44,341 nucleotides of DNA from Ructibacterium gallinarum (GCF_014982785.1 NZ_JADCKB010000023.1:1-44341), one strand, 5' to 3'; positions 9,901 through 19,115 are shown, counted from the first letter of the stretch. Program-made: numbers and translations. Notes: generated by a model not told the origin, from the letters alone.

Positions 9901-11286
9901 ATAATGATGAAAAGCGACTTTTCCGCTTAAATACCGCTCGATCTCTCTATCATCGGAAAACACATAGGTATGCTCGATATCAAGGTTCTCAGGTTCTTTC
10001 ATCAAACCGGTGACTTCTACATTTCTGACCTTTACCGTTCCATAAGCAGAATTTCTCTCAATGGTAAAACGCACCGCATTAAGCTGCTTCAGATTTTCAT
10101 TTAGCTTGACATTTTCTGCCTTCAACTCATCATTAATATATATTTTGGCAGTATGTGTGTTAAGGTTGACCAGCGCCTTGTAATTTACCCAGGTTTTGGG
10201 CATCACTACATTTTTGATTATCTGTCCATCACACAGTACAATATCCGAGCCGTTGTATGTTCCCAAAACCGAATCAGCATTTGATGTGCCGCTTTTGTTG
10301 TCGCGCAGAAGGAACATCTGTCCTATCATATTACTGTTCTCACACCATAGATCTGTTTCAAGATAGAAATACGGATAAGTAATTCCATCATTATAAATTT
10401 TAATTTTATTTATATAGGTCTCAAAATAAGAATCATCACCCGATTGCTTTGTAATAATAATGCAATCGCCTTTATCCGGGTTTTTATAATCTGCCATTTC
10501 TCTTACGATAGTGCCGGTTTTGGCATTTTCATTATAATTAAAGTATCCCTGCGTGCCAGCCCCTCCCGTCGTGATCGAATCAGAACGGAAATATGTATAA
10601 TCTCCCAAGTTTTCATTTAAATAGAGATCTTCCTCTATTTCACTATTGTAATTTTCTTCCGGTTTACAGAGCTCTCCCAGTCCGTTTTGCAGAACAATAT
10701 TGTCAATATGGCACTCTCCGGCAGTAGCTTTTTTTATAAAGAAACCATCGGGACTTGACGGCCATGTGGTCAGCTTCCAATCGCAGACATAAGCCTTACC
10801 GTTTATCACCACATCCACTCTCTTCGCTTTTGCTCTGAATTTCAAAACAATCTCATTATAACGGCCAGGCATAAGCCCACTAATTTTTTTGTTATCAGGC
10901 AGCGTGATCCCGCTATTTTGTATTGTAATCAACCGATATGCGGTAGATCCGGATTTGATACCGGCCTCCATGTTAAAGCCCTGATTATTAACTAAGTCCA
11001 GTTCAAACGCCAGCATAAAGTTATTTTCCGGCTTCTCAGAAACGGTTTTGTCAAGACTGACCGCTGTACCCTCAGGCAAAAGCAGTGCTTTGTCCTGAGC
11101 CAAACGCTGCGTCACTTTTACTTCATTTCCGCTGATATCCAGACTACTTACTTCATGGCTGTTTGTAATATATTCGCCAAAGCCTTCGCCAAATATCAAG
11201 GCATTCTCTGCCGCAAAACTATACATTCCCTGAGAGGATATCAACAATATGAGAAGAAACGCTATAATTTGATACTTTATTTTCAT
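6934..11286 (-). CDS. Secreted heparinase II/III-type polysaccharide lyase with accessory domains
   Basis: Heparinase II/III-fold lyases cleave uronic-acid polysaccharides by beta-elimination. This 1450-residue protein has a signal peptide (about 1-26), two concanavalin-like modules (about 28-205 and 215-430), a copper-amine-oxidase-N-like domain (about 470-555, NNITYVPMKELVEKLG), an alpha/alpha-toroid of the alginate-lyase/heparinase type (about 600-960, starting HPRLFGTRADFDNI), the heparinase II/III beta-sandwich domain from about 970 (YYHSHNDGGAFGFDMLGERW, close to the family H-x-H-x-D motif), and a C-terminal F5/8-type carbohydrate-binding domain (about 1300-1450). Its ATG overlaps the stop of the preceding gene by four bases (ATGA), implying coupled translation. 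The substrate cannot be read from sequence; the GH105 partner implies a uronate-containing glycan. There is no cell-wall anchor, so it may be released or held by neighbours. Confidence 0.85.
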   Translation of the reverse strand: MKIKYQIIAFLLILLISSQGMYSFAAENALIFGEGFGEYITNSHEVSSLDISGNEVKVTQRLAQDKALLLPEGTAVSLDKTVSEKPENNFMLAFELDLVNNQGFNMEAGIKSGSTAYRLITIQNSGITLPDNKKISGLMPGRYNEIVLKFRAKAKRVDVVINGKAYVCDWKLTTWPSSPDGFFIKKATAGECHIDNIVLQNGLGELCKPEENYNSEIEEDLYLNENLGDYTYFRSDSITTGGAGTQGYFNYNENAKTGTIVREMADYKNPDKGDCIIITKQSGDDSYFETYINKIKIYNDGITYPYFYLETDLWCENSNMIGQMFLLRDNKSGTSNADSVLGTYNGSDIVLCDGQIIKNVVMPKTWVNYKALVNLNTHTAKIYINDELKAENVKLNENLKQLNAVRFTIERNSAYGTVKVRNVEVTGLMKEPENLDIEHTYVFSDDREIERYLSGKVAFHHYGGIYYKEGQRTALADGSIYEDGEFYISLEEFNHIFGTAYSADGNTIRSGDEDVALTSSVRQRNNITYVPMKELVEKLGRFVTDDNYGMVIVSNEKMYWKPEDEVPIYQQPWNDGDITTLTPLQEINAFLIFERPEPEELKQEFEAVMAEREQAHPRLFGTRADFDNIIEIAKNDTYMQQMVDMIISSADNHLTRDLYTYKFDDNYRTYNTANGFNGRMQILGLAYLLTGNKKYSDRAWEEMQSICSFPDFNECHVIDAALYVGGLAFGYDWCYDALSEEQRSCIEDAVMEKGLKVLDRAFYRGLPSSASASTAQTSTQVTNYFTEWTSNYNTHVNVGIINAALAFAEVDPTLCFGTLNRAMRSVEYTMYGFLPSGTWAESNSYWTVTVTAMTKIIASLESIYGRDFGFGEYQGFEDTCYFYASMASPNGLIAYNDETGDSSNITNTVYAYFAKRYGQKDIGALRKLHILGAFKKISGAAIGLFDLLYYDPDIQTSDTELFPIMSYFNGLESVSFHEDYSDPDALFFTAYAGLSYYYHSHNDGGAFGFDMLGERWATDLGKENYNVGLTNSAIYRKRTEGHNTLTINNGEAYGQDVNAFAPLIKAESSEVGGYAVMDMTSYYASQANSVIRGFYIDDSFTAVTVQDEIDLKADSEVYWFMHTKADIDIIDETTALLSQNGKSIMLQMETDAAEFELSQMAAEPLPSSPQGGNQNPNVGYSKVAIRLNGNGKINLTVRMSPYMVESLHVTPIAEWTVPQGALQDKEDFSYKLMVDGREMSNASVIAVLDENAIPSWEIIPNDPTKIVEVIHDPKTVGEKVEVVVYNADRSKIMPSRILYSATSDALLDYYEQFAAKSITVTDEPEAENPGVNAIDGDIISRWCAKEPNAEGILDFGNVVTFDAFAAGFWKGNEREYTFELYTSEDGVSYTPIDTGTFVSSGTSDNYEIYRLDKAYNARYIKFVNKGNTAEISPNNEFSNLTELLLLKFKD

Positions 11287-13913
11287 AATTCCCCTCCTTG
11301 CTCATATACAAAAACGGAATTTCCTTTAAACCGATTTTGTCTCAGCACAACAAAATGATTATCTTCTCCATAATTGACGTAACTTCGTATTTCCTCTGCT
11401 GCAATTGGATGCAGTGTCTTAGTAACCAGATCAAACTTAATAAGGTTTGTTCCCGTGTTGCAGTTATACAAATGACTAAAGCTGTAATCATATTCGCCGA
11501 ATATATCCTGGGTAGCAGAAATATAGGCGTAGCTGTCACCCCAGAAATATACTTTTCCAAGATAATAAGTTGCCGCAACGTTTTGACCGTAAAAGTTCCC
11601 CTGTGACAGCCCATTGGCTATTGGCGTACCGAGGGAAGCATCCACATCTACAGATATTGCAATAATCTCATTTCTATTATTGATAACCGCTCGGAAAATA
11701 TCTCCGGGAACGAGCCCGCTTCCGGACTCCTTGGCGATAGCAATCGTCTCCGGCAGATAAAAACTATAATACAATCCATCAGCCCAGCACTCTACACTTG
11801 CCATCTGCACACCGTCCTGGTTGATGGTTTGCACGATTTCTTCCACAATATAGCTTTTGTCTGCGGAGCCGTATTCCTGCACCACCGGATCGTACCGAAC
11901 AATCATAATACCCGCTCCACCCGTCTGATCCAGATCATAGATCTGTAAATCCGCGGCAGAATATCGCTTGTCATTGACACATAAGGAATAGTTTCCCACA
12001 ATATAGTCTTCTTCAGATGTTATATCGTTTGGTATCTTCATCACAATAGCGTCCGAAATATGGAAATACGGCACAAAAGATTTTGCCTCTGACCGGTAAA
12101 GCAGTGTTTCAGCAGCAAATTCATATTGGGTCAGGCTATTATCCGGATCCTTTTCTTCCTCAAAAACATTTTCTGTATTCCTATCTGCAAAATCAATCCC
12201 GCTGATGAGGTTTTCGCTCGTAACCCTATATTTTATAAGCTGAGGATTGTCCTTGAGTATATCATAAACAGAAAGTGGATCTCCTCCCGCCTCCCCATCA
12301 ATATTAACCTTGTCACTGAGCGACATAACCTCTATGTTACCAGAGAGCGTATACAGCTTCAGCTGTACCATATCATCGAAGCCGCCACTTTTGGCAGCAT
12401 CTATGGCATAGGCATATACATAACGATCTGCGGAGCCCATCAGTGTTACAATTTTTCCATCCGGGCCAATTGTAAAATAGCCGCTTGTACCGGGAACCAG
12501 TTTGGTCATATCATGCTCTACACAATAGTCCGACAATTCATATTCCATTCCGTTTATCCTTACAGTTTTATCCTGAGCGTTTACCACCTCAAGCGTTCCC
12601 GAAACGCCATTTTCCTCACATACGATCAGTTTAATCAACGTTTTATCCAGGGATTCATATACCGCCAGCAAATCACCGGCGGATAGATCGTAAAAATCAA
12701 GCTCCGTTCCATCGGCATCTTGCAGTATCACCGTACAGTCATCATCGCCTTCTGTCAAGATCAGGCTGTCCTCCATTTGGTTGCTGTCGCCAATACTCTT
12801 GTCGACGGGATTAACGTTATCTGCAATCATATAGCGAAAGCTCTCAATGATCGCAAGATCATACACGCTTGTGCTGTCATAAGAGACTGCCAGAAGTCTT
12901 CCGCAGTCAAAAAGGTGTGCAACGGCTTCTATATTTGCCACACTCTTTCCATTAAAAATTACATTCTTGAACGAAGCGCTTCTTTTTTGCGTATCCACAT
13001 AATACGTAATGGTATTCCCATCAACTTCAATAATGTCGTCAAGCTCAATCATCCGTTCTACCGGACGTTCAGGCACAACCAGAACAGCCTCTGTAACTCC
13101 TGAAGTCTCGGTGTAAAATATTGCTGCCTTTTGGCCTATCAAGTTCTCACTGTCGCCTTCATATAAATACGTGATGCCATCAACCTCTATATGATTTTCG
13201 TCCACACTCTCCACATTGGGATAAATAGAGGTAAATTCTGTGGCCGTAATCATTCCCTCTGTTTCCCGCAAGTTGTGTAGAGTATATAAATTGGTCTGAG
13301 AAGTCAACATATAGGTCACTTCATCATTCGACACATAACTGACAACTTCATCAAGACACATCAGCCGGTATAGCATCAAAGCCGTTTCTGCCTCAGTAAG
13401 CGTATTTCCAGTATCTTTTTGCATAAACTGAGTAATTCCCAATCTCTGCGCCGTTTCTATATATCCATACGGAAACCCGCCCCGGTCGGCTGCTTCAAAT
13501 TCGTAATTTGCCGCACAAACTAAAATTTTTATTGCTTCATCAAATCGTATGGGATTGTCTGGATAAAATTTTTCGTTTGCCGTAATCCATCCCTGTTGCA
13601 GTGCGTGATATATCTCATTAAATGCCGCATCATCTTCACTGACATCGGTATATACACCTGTTTCCTGCGTATCAAAATCCAGCTTATACAAATCGGCTAC
13701 ATATTTTACAAAGTCTTCCCGGGTAACAACGGTATCATAGCCATCCTCTGCCGTTGGAAACCCTGGCACAAGATGCTGCATAAGTGCTATGGCTTTTTCT
13801 GCTTCGAAATTATAACTTACTGTCTCTGATTCTGTCGTATATACTGTCATAGATGCTAGAATAACAAGTAGTGTCAAAGTCAAAAAAATAAAATATCTTG
13901 TAAGCGTCTTCAA
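11283..13913 (-). CDS. Secreted protein with N-terminal SLH-like repeats, function unknown
   Basis: The 876-residue protein starts at TTG 13913, supported by AAAGGTGG seven bases upstream. It has an N-terminal hydrophobic signal (RYFIFLTLTLLVILASM). Residues about 35-200 carry two or three SLH-like repeats (VYTDVSEDDAAFNEIYHALQ, then FYPDNPIRFDEAIKILVCAA), which in other proteins hold the chain on pyruvylated wall polymer. The remaining ~670 residues are strand-rich and acidic with recurring short modules (IEVDGITYLYEGD, IEVDGNTITYYVD, VRINGMEYELSDY) and no enzyme signature I recognise. It is co-transcribed between another SLH protein and the lyase, so a role in presenting or binding the polysaccharide at the cell surface is likely. 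Its four-base overlap with the lyase gene suggests the two are made in step. Confidence 0.75.
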   Translation of the reverse strand: MKTLTRYFIFLTLTLLVILASMTVYTTESETVSYNFEAEKAIALMQHLVPGFPTAEDGYDTVVTREDFVKYVADLYKLDFDTQETGVYTDVSEDDAAFNEIYHALQQGWITANEKFYPDNPIRFDEAIKILVCAANYEFEAADRGGFPYGYIETAQRLGITQFMQKDTGNTLTEAETALMLYRLMCLDEVVSYVSNDEVTYMLTSQTNLYTLHNLRETEGMITATEFTSIYPNVESVDENHIEVDGITYLYEGDSENLIGQKAAIFYTETSGVTEAVLVVPERPVERMIELDDIIEVDGNTITYYVDTQKRSASFKNVIFNGKSVANIEAVAHLFDCGRLLAVSYDSTSVYDLAIIESFRYMIADNVNPVDKSIGDSNQMEDSLILTEGDDDCTVILQDADGTELDFYDLSAGDLLAVYESLDKTLIKLIVCEENGVSGTLEVVNAQDKTVRINGMEYELSDYCVEHDMTKLVPGTSGYFTIGPDGKIVTLMGSADRYVYAYAIDAAKSGGFDDMVQLKLYTLSGNIEVMSLSDKVNIDGEAGGDPLSVYDILKDNPQLIKYRVTSENLISGIDFADRNTENVFEEEKDPDNSLTQYEFAAETLLYRSEAKSFVPYFHISDAIVMKIPNDITSEEDYIVGNYSLCVNDKRYSAADLQIYDLDQTGGAGIMIVRYDPVVQEYGSADKSYIVEEIVQTINQDGVQMASVECWADGLYYSFYLPETIAIAKESGSGLVPGDIFRAVINNRNEIIAISVDVDASLGTPIANGLSQGNFYGQNVAATYYLGKVYFWGDSYAYISATQDIFGEYDYSFSHLYNCNTGTNLIKFDLVTKTLHPIAAEEIRSYVNYGEDNHFVVLRQNRFKGNSVFVYEQGGEL

Positions 13914-13928
13914 GCAAATTCCACCTTT

Positions 13929-15572
13929 CTACTTAACCTGTTCCAAAACTCTGAGGCAAATAACTGCCGCTTCAGCCCTTGTGATCGAATTTTTGGGAAA
14001 GAACCTTCCGTCGCTGCCCAGTAGAATGCCGGCTTTAGAGAGAACCAATACCGCATCCTGCGCATATGCACTCACCTCATCAAAATCTGCAAAATCACTT
14101 TCACTACCGCTCTCTCCGACAAACGCATACTCTGCGCACATCATGCGATAGATAACGGTAACCGCATCCTCACGGCTAATCTGATTTTCCGGCATGAACA
14201 GGCTATCTGAAACCCCGGTTATCCACTTCTTTTCCAGTGCGCCGCCGATATAATCCGCGTACCAGGCAGAGGAGGCAACATCAGTAAAATAGCCTGTATA
14301 TGTTGCTTTCTCCCCGAACATTTCTACGATGATTTTTACAAATTCAGCTCTGCTTACACTATTATCTGGTTGAAAACTTCCATCACTGTATCCGTTTAAA
14401 TATCCTGCAGCAGTCATTTCTTCAATTTCCTCTTCGGCCCAGTGTCCGCCAATATCGCTAAAAATACTTTCTGCTGTCTCTTGCATGGATGTACTAGGCG
14501 TCTGGCCGATTACTGCCACATTTCCACCGCCCACGCTGCCGCTAAAACCGCCGCCAAAACTGCCGCCTGAACCACCGTCTGAAACCGAGGGGGTTCCACT
14601 GGGCAACCGACTGCTCAAATTTTCTGCCGCTGTCTTCAATGCCTGCTGTATGTTTTCTGCCGTCAAAAAGTTGCCCTTTAAACTAAAAATATTATAAAAG
14701 GCTTGTGCCTTTTGATAGTCGCTTTCTAAGGCATTATACTGCGGTATCACTATGTCGTTTTTAGTAAAATAATCTAAGGTCAGTTCCATCAGTTGTGTAC
14801 TGTTTGTAGCATGGATACACTGCGCCACATAAAGTGCCTCTTCATATAATTTATCAAAAGCCTCCGCTTTCAGATCATATGTTGAAAGCACGCTTTCCAC
14901 CGACTTTTTAACCGCAGTGCTTTGCATATTATATGCTGTTTCGAAAGGGATATCTGTATATCCGCTGTATTCGGAAAGAAAATCAGCAAACGAAATATCG
15001 CTGCTGCGCCACTTAAAAATCCCTTCATACAAAATATAATTGGTCATAAATTTCTCTGCCGTATATCCGCCCGCTGGCATGCGAGAATATAACACCTCTG
15101 CAAACGCATCACCGTAAGTGGATATCGCTGTATTATCCATTGGCATATTTGCTTTCATATAGTCCGCCCATTCATCTTGCGGCTGAATATTCAAAGCCGA
15201 TATAAACACATCCATCTTAGCTTTTTCAGCAGGAAACACAATACATTTTTTCTCCGTCTCACCGCTTACGGCAAATATATAATATCTTGCCATGGGCAGC
15301 CTATCTGAAAATTGTATACTGTGTTCAAATGTGCCGTCGCTTCCTGCTTCCTGTGAAAAAATATAGATATTTTCCTCAGCTTCTGTGAGCTGAGACGGGT
15401 TCATTCCGTCTGGAAGGATAAACATTTTGATTCTTTCGCCGACATCAAACTTACCCTCATACGTTATCCCTTCTGTTTCTATATCATACCTTGCCGAAAA
15501 ATCAGCCGCACAAACAGCATGACTACAAAATAATATCCCCGTAAACAGAAGAAAAAGCAATACTTTTTTCAT
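13929..15572 (-). CDS. SLH-domain surface protein with glycine-rich linker
   Basis: The protein is 547 residues from ATG 15572, which has AGGAG eight bases upstream; an in-frame TTG two codons earlier is less well placed. A signal peptide (MKKVLLFLLFTGILFCSHAV) ends near CAA-DFS. Residues about 25-115 form a beta-rich domain, about 120-320 an alpha-helical region, then a Gly/Ser linker (GGSGGSFGGGFSGSVGGG) precedes three SLH repeats to the end (FSDIGGHWAEEEIEEMTAAG; YFTDVASSAWYADYIGGALE; FADFDEVSAYAQDAVLVLSK). The three C-terminal SLH repeats are the classical wall anchor, so the N-terminal part is displayed outside. It follows the permease gene by 37 bases. The displayed region is not a recognised enzyme. 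Confidence 0.82.
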   Translation of the reverse strand: MKKVLLFLLFTGILFCSHAVCAADFSARYDIETEGITYEGKFDVGERIKMFILPDGMNPSQLTEAEENIYIFSQEAGSDGTFEHSIQFSDRLPMARYYIFAVSGETEKKCIVFPAEKAKMDVFISALNIQPQDEWADYMKANMPMDNTAISTYGDAFAEVLYSRMPAGGYTAEKFMTNYILYEGIFKWRSSDISFADFLSEYSGYTDIPFETAYNMQSTAVKKSVESVLSTYDLKAEAFDKLYEEALYVAQCIHATNSTQLMELTLDYFTKNDIVIPQYNALESDYQKAQAFYNIFSLKGNFLTAENIQQALKTAAENLSSRLPSGTPSVSDGGSGGSFGGGFSGSVGGGNVAVIGQTPSTSMQETAESIFSDIGGHWAEEEIEEMTAAGYLNGYSDGSFQPDNSVSRAEFVKIIVEMFGEKATYTGYFTDVASSAWYADYIGGALEKKWITGVSDSLFMPENQISREDAVTVIYRMMCAEYAFVGESGSESDFADFDEVSAYAQDAVLVLSKAGILLGSDGRFFPKNSITRAEAAVICLRVLEQVK

Positions 15573-15609
15573 AATCAAATCTCCTTCACTCTCACGATTG
15601 TCGCATATC

Positions 15610-16497
15610 TCATCCCTTTACTGAACCAATCAAAACCCCTTTGGTAAAATATTTTTGTACAAAGGGATACACACACAGTATGGGAACGGTCGCTATTACA
15701 ATGATCGCATATTTGATGGTCACACTTATAAAGCCAAGTTCGGCCGAAGCCACACCCTCTGACACATTGCTCATATCATTCTGTATTAAAATTTCTCTTA
15801 AAATTAACTGCAGGGGATAGGATTCCCTCTCCTCCAAAAACAGCATGGCTCCGAACCACGCATTCCAGCGTGCAACAGCATAATAAAGCGCAATAACTGC
15901 CAAAACGCTTTTGGAGACCGGCAGGATGATCCGAAGTAAAATTGTGAAATGGCCGGCTCCATCGATGTTGGCTGATTCTTCAAGGCTGGAAGGTACCGCC
16001 ATAAATGCAGTTTTCATAATAATTAAATTAAACGTGTTAATCGCACTTGGAAATATCAGCGCCCATAAAGAACCGTCCAATCCCAAATCTCTGACCGCAA
16101 AATAAAATGGGATCATTCCGCCACTGAAGAACATGGTGATCGTCACCATAATCATTGCGGGCTTTACGAGACGTGCATTGTTTCTTGAAAGCACGTACGC
16201 CCCCAGAATGGTAAAGATCATACTTACCATCGTTCCTACTACCACTACAAAAATCGTATTCGCATAGCTTCTCAAAAGCATAGGATTTTTAAATGCCTGC
16301 TCATATGCGAGAAGTGTTGGCGCAAGCGGTCGAAACAAAATACCCTTGAACGACACCAGTTTTTCGGCATTTGATATGGATGCAATAATCACATAATATA
16401 CCGGGTAAATCATAATAAAAGCAATTGCAAGCATGATCAATGTATTAATCAAATTAAAACACCGGTCTGAAAAAGTTTTTTTAATTTTATTGTTCAT
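15610..16497 (-). CDS. ABC sugar transporter permease, CUT1 family (LplC-like)
   Basis: This is one of two inner-membrane subunits of an oligosaccharide importer. The 295-residue protein begins at ATG 16497 after AGGAGG with seven-base spacing. It has six hydrophobic segments and the cytoplasmic EAA loop for ATPase docking (LEESANIDGAGHFTILLRII, followed by LPVSKSVLAV). The C-terminus KYFTKGVLIGSVKG is typical of LplC/YtcP-type permeases. It lies 11 bases after its partner permease. No ATP-binding subunit is encoded in the window; members of this group in Firmicutes commonly borrow a shared MsmX/MsmK-type ATPase encoded elsewhere. The likely cargo is an oligosaccharide released by the operon's lyase. 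Confidence 0.9.
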   Translation of the reverse strand: MNNKIKKTFSDRCFNLINTLIMLAIAFIMIYPVYYVIIASISNAEKLVSFKGILFRPLAPTLLAYEQAFKNPMLLRSYANTIFVVVVGTMVSMIFTILGAYVLSRNNARLVKPAMIMVTITMFFSGGMIPFYFAVRDLGLDGSLWALIFPSAINTFNLIIMKTAFMAVPSSLEESANIDGAGHFTILLRIILPVSKSVLAVIALYYAVARWNAWFGAMLFLEERESYPLQLILREILIQNDMSNVSEGVASAELGFISVTIKYAIIVIATVPILCVYPFVQKYFTKGVLIGSVKG

Positions 16498-16508
16498 AAT
16501 GATGCCTC

Positions 16509-17450
16509 CTACCACAAACCCATTCCGGCATATTTATTGCTTATTCTGTTAGTCATAAGCAGCAACACAAGATTGATAACCGAATTAAACAATCCAACTG
16601 CTGAACTGTATCCCCAGTTTTGCGTCTCAAATCCCATGCGATAAGTATACGATGAAATCACATCGCTCACGTTATAGATCGTCGGATTGTACAGCAATAT
16701 AATTTTTTCATAGCCTACATTCATGATTTTCCCGACAGCCAATATAAAAAGGATGATGATAGTGTTGCTAATGGACGGCAGTGTTATGGAAAACATTTTT
16801 CGGAATCTTCCTGCACCGTCTATCTCGGCAGCCTCATATTGTTCAACATCAACACCGCTCAGAGCTGCCAGATATATGATCGAATCCCAGCCTATCGTCT
16901 GCCAGATACCGGATATAATGTATATGGGAAGAAATTTATCCTCCTGCTGCAAAAGGCTTCCGCTTGTCCCTCCCAACTGATTGACAAAGTATCCGACAAA
17001 TCCGTCGCTTGCAACAAACGTCTTGATCATGCCACAAATAACAACCAGCGATATAAAGTGAGGCAAATACGATGCTGTCTGCACAAATTTTTTAAATCGC
17101 TTATTACGAATTTCATTGATCAGTAACGCCAGTATTATTGGCAGCGGAAATGAAAACAGAAGAGAAGCACAGCTAATTTTTATGGTATTGAAAAAAACCC
17201 TGATAAAATCCGGAGAATCAAAAAACATTCTAAAATTTTCAAATCCCGCCCATGGACTGCCCATAAAACCCAGTTTCGGCGTATAATTTTTAAATGCAAT
17301 AAGTGCCCCATACATCGGCTTATAACAAAATAATATGTAAAATAAAAGTACAGGCAAAAACATTAAATAAAGGCTCCAGTTACGCTTAAAATCTTTGCGC
17401 CACTCCAATAAGCCTTTGCTTTCTTTCGTCATTTTAGTCTTTACTAACAT
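16509..17450 (-). CDS. ABC sugar transporter permease, CUT1 family (LplB-like)
   Basis: This is the second membrane subunit of the importer. The 313-residue form starts at ATG 17450, preceded by AAAGGAAAG; the open frame extends 19 codons further upstream without a good ribosome site. It opens with KRNWSLYLMFLPVLLFYILF, the usual first membrane helix of LplB/YteP proteins, followed by CYKPMYGALIAFKNYTP. The EAA loop is present as EQYEAAEIDGAGRFRKMFSI followed by TLP. Six membrane spans are visible. It lies between the binding-protein gene (96 bases upstream) and the other permease (11 bases downstream), so the three form one transport unit. Confidence 0.9.
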   Translation of the reverse strand: MLVKTKMTKESKGLLEWRKDFKRNWSLYLMFLPVLLFYILFCYKPMYGALIAFKNYTPKLGFMGSPWAGFENFRMFFDSPDFIRVFFNTIKISCASLLFSFPLPIILALLINEIRNKRFKKFVQTASYLPHFISLVVICGMIKTFVASDGFVGYFVNQLGGTSGSLLQQEDKFLPIYIISGIWQTIGWDSIIYLAALSGVDVEQYEAAEIDGAGRFRKMFSITLPSISNTIIILFILAVGKIMNVGYEKIILLYNPTIYNVSDVISSYTYRMGFETQNWGYSSAVGLFNSVINLVLLLMTNRISNKYAGMGLW

Positions 17451-17546
17451 GTTGTCTTTCCTTTCATAAAAAGATATCCGTATCCCCGATATCAGCATGT
17501 AATCCAACCCGAAAAACGCAGGCTGGATTACATCTGATACAATATC

Positions 17547-19115
17547 CTACTTATTTAAATATCTTTCATACGCAGCCTGTTTCATCTCAAGAATCCTACC
17601 CAACCCTCGATTATTTAACTCTTCAACAATACTGTCATAATTTTCTAACGGTTCAATGCCCATAATCAGCTTTGTCGTCATCTCGTTGGCATAGGTTTCG
17701 ACCGAATTAGATAAATTCGCCAGCTCGTTTACTTCGTCATCCTTAACATACAAATACGGCAGCAAGTGATTGGCCATATTGGAAGTAGACCATGTTGCCC
17801 AAGCTTCTTTCTGCTCCGGAAGGGAGGCATATTGCTCCATATAGCGCTTATCCTGGATCGTAGGACCGGCATCATATGCATATGTATACATTGAAAGTGC
17901 AGAAGACATCGAAAGGCCTTCCGGATTGTTCGTGATTAAATCCGTGTAGGTGGGATAGCCATCTATCATTTCGTAGCTTTCACCCTCAATCCCAAAGTTA
18001 TAGAGCATCTGTCCTTCTTGACTGTATCCGAAATCCAGAAATTGTGCCGCAAGCTGCTGGTTTTTGGAATCCGCACTAATAGCGGCAAACGCATTATTCA
18101 TCAGCGGAATAATGGTGTTCATAGCTCCAAACTCACACACCTCGCCTTTGTTGCGCACTGGATAAGGGGCTCCAGCCAGCTGATATGTATCGTCCGGTGC
18201 GGCATTCATATATCTTCCGATTCCGTTACCGATACTTCCCTGCACAACACCGGCATTGCCATTTAGTATATTTGCATCCATAGTCGTCGAGTCAAGAGTT
18301 GAAAAGTCCTGATCTAACAAACCTTCATCGTACCATTTGTTGAGAAGTGTCAAGAAATCCTTATATCCATCCTCTGCCATTCCATACTTAACTTGACCGT
18401 TATCCAGATAATACCCTATTCCAACACCGTAAGCACCGGCAAAGGCGTGCACCTGTCCAAAATGTCCTATATTCATGCTGAGAGGGGCTTTACAATTTTT
18501 CTTGTCACGAAAAGCCGTAAGAACCGTTTCCCACTCTTCAATCGTCTCTGGCATTGCCAGACCCAGTTCATCAAGCCAATCCTGCCTGATAATTAAGCCG
18601 GACGAATACAGTAGCGATTCATCCCCCCTAATAAATGGAAAGGAAAATAAGGCACCGGAGTCGGTGAGCGAAAGCTTTCGCACCTCGTCATGTTTTTCCA
18701 GATAGCTAAAGAAATTGGGTGCATCCTCTTTTAAGGTGTTCAGATCAACAATAATTTTTTCATTGATGGCTTTTTGGGGACCGCCGGGATAAGAAGTCCA
18801 TCGATATTGAATGATGTCAGGATATTCGCCCGAAGCGATAAGAATATTAAACTTTTCATTTACCTGTCCCTGCGGCGGATGTATAAATTCAACATCAATT
18901 CCCGTCATTTCCTGCGCTTTCTGCATCATTGGAGTATCTCCAAGATTCGTCACAAGACTGGATGCTGTCGATGTAAGACTCGTCCAATAGGTCAGTTTTC
19001 TTTCTCCATCCGTATTTGCCGCTTCATCTGCAGTATCGCAACCGGTAAGACCGAATGCGGCAATCAAAACGGTCAAAGCAAATAACGTCATGATTTTCTT
19101 GTTTTTTAGTTTCAC
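17547..19115 (-). CDS. Extracellular solute-binding lipoprotein of a CUT1 oligosaccharide importer (LplA-like)
   Basis: It captures oligosaccharides outside the membrane and delivers them to the two permeases. The preferred start is GTG 19115, with GGGAGGAATAA just upstream, giving 522 residues; the open frame continues upstream over the end of the GH37 gene but lacks a better site. The signal is lipoprotein-type, with lipobox LTGC within the first 30 residues, so the mature Cys is lipidated and the protein is membrane-tethered. The body follows the family 1 / LplA pattern (FNILIASGEYPDIIQYRW near the N-terminus, many aromatic residues). It lies between the GH37 gene and the permease pair. 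Confidence 0.9.
   Translation of the reverse strand: MKLKNKKIMTLFALTVLIAAFGLTGCDTADEAANTDGERKLTYWTSLTSTASSLVTNLGDTPMMQKAQEMTGIDVEFIHPPQGQVNEKFNILIASGEYPDIIQYRWTSYPGGPQKAINEKIIVDLNTLKEDAPNFFSYLEKHDEVRKLSLTDSGALFSFPFIRGDESLLYSSGLIIRQDWLDELGLAMPETIEEWETVLTAFRDKKNCKAPLSMNIGHFGQVHAFAGAYGVGIGYYLDNGQVKYGMAEDGYKDFLTLLNKWYDEGLLDQDFSTLDSTTMDANILNGNAGVVQGSIGNGIGRYMNAAPDDTYQLAGAPYPVRNKGEVCEFGAMNTIIPLMNNAFAAISADSKNQQLAAQFLDFGYSQEGQMLYNFGIEGESYEMIDGYPTYTDLITNNPEGLSMSSALSMYTYAYDAGPTIQDKRYMEQYASLPEQKEAWATWSTSNMANHLLPYLYVKDDEVNELANLSNSVETYANEMTTKLIMGIEPLENYDSIVEELNNRGLGRILEMKQAAYERYLNK

Noticed and set aside
12126-12686. Open frame of 186 codons on the plus strand
   Set aside because: It is antisense to the SLH-like protein gene, with no ribosome site and a Cys/Ile/His-rich, unnatural composition.
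15610-19115. Absence of an ATP-binding subunit, considered as a deletion
   Set aside because: CUT1 systems in Firmicutes often share one ATPase encoded elsewhere, and the gene spacing here shows no scar.
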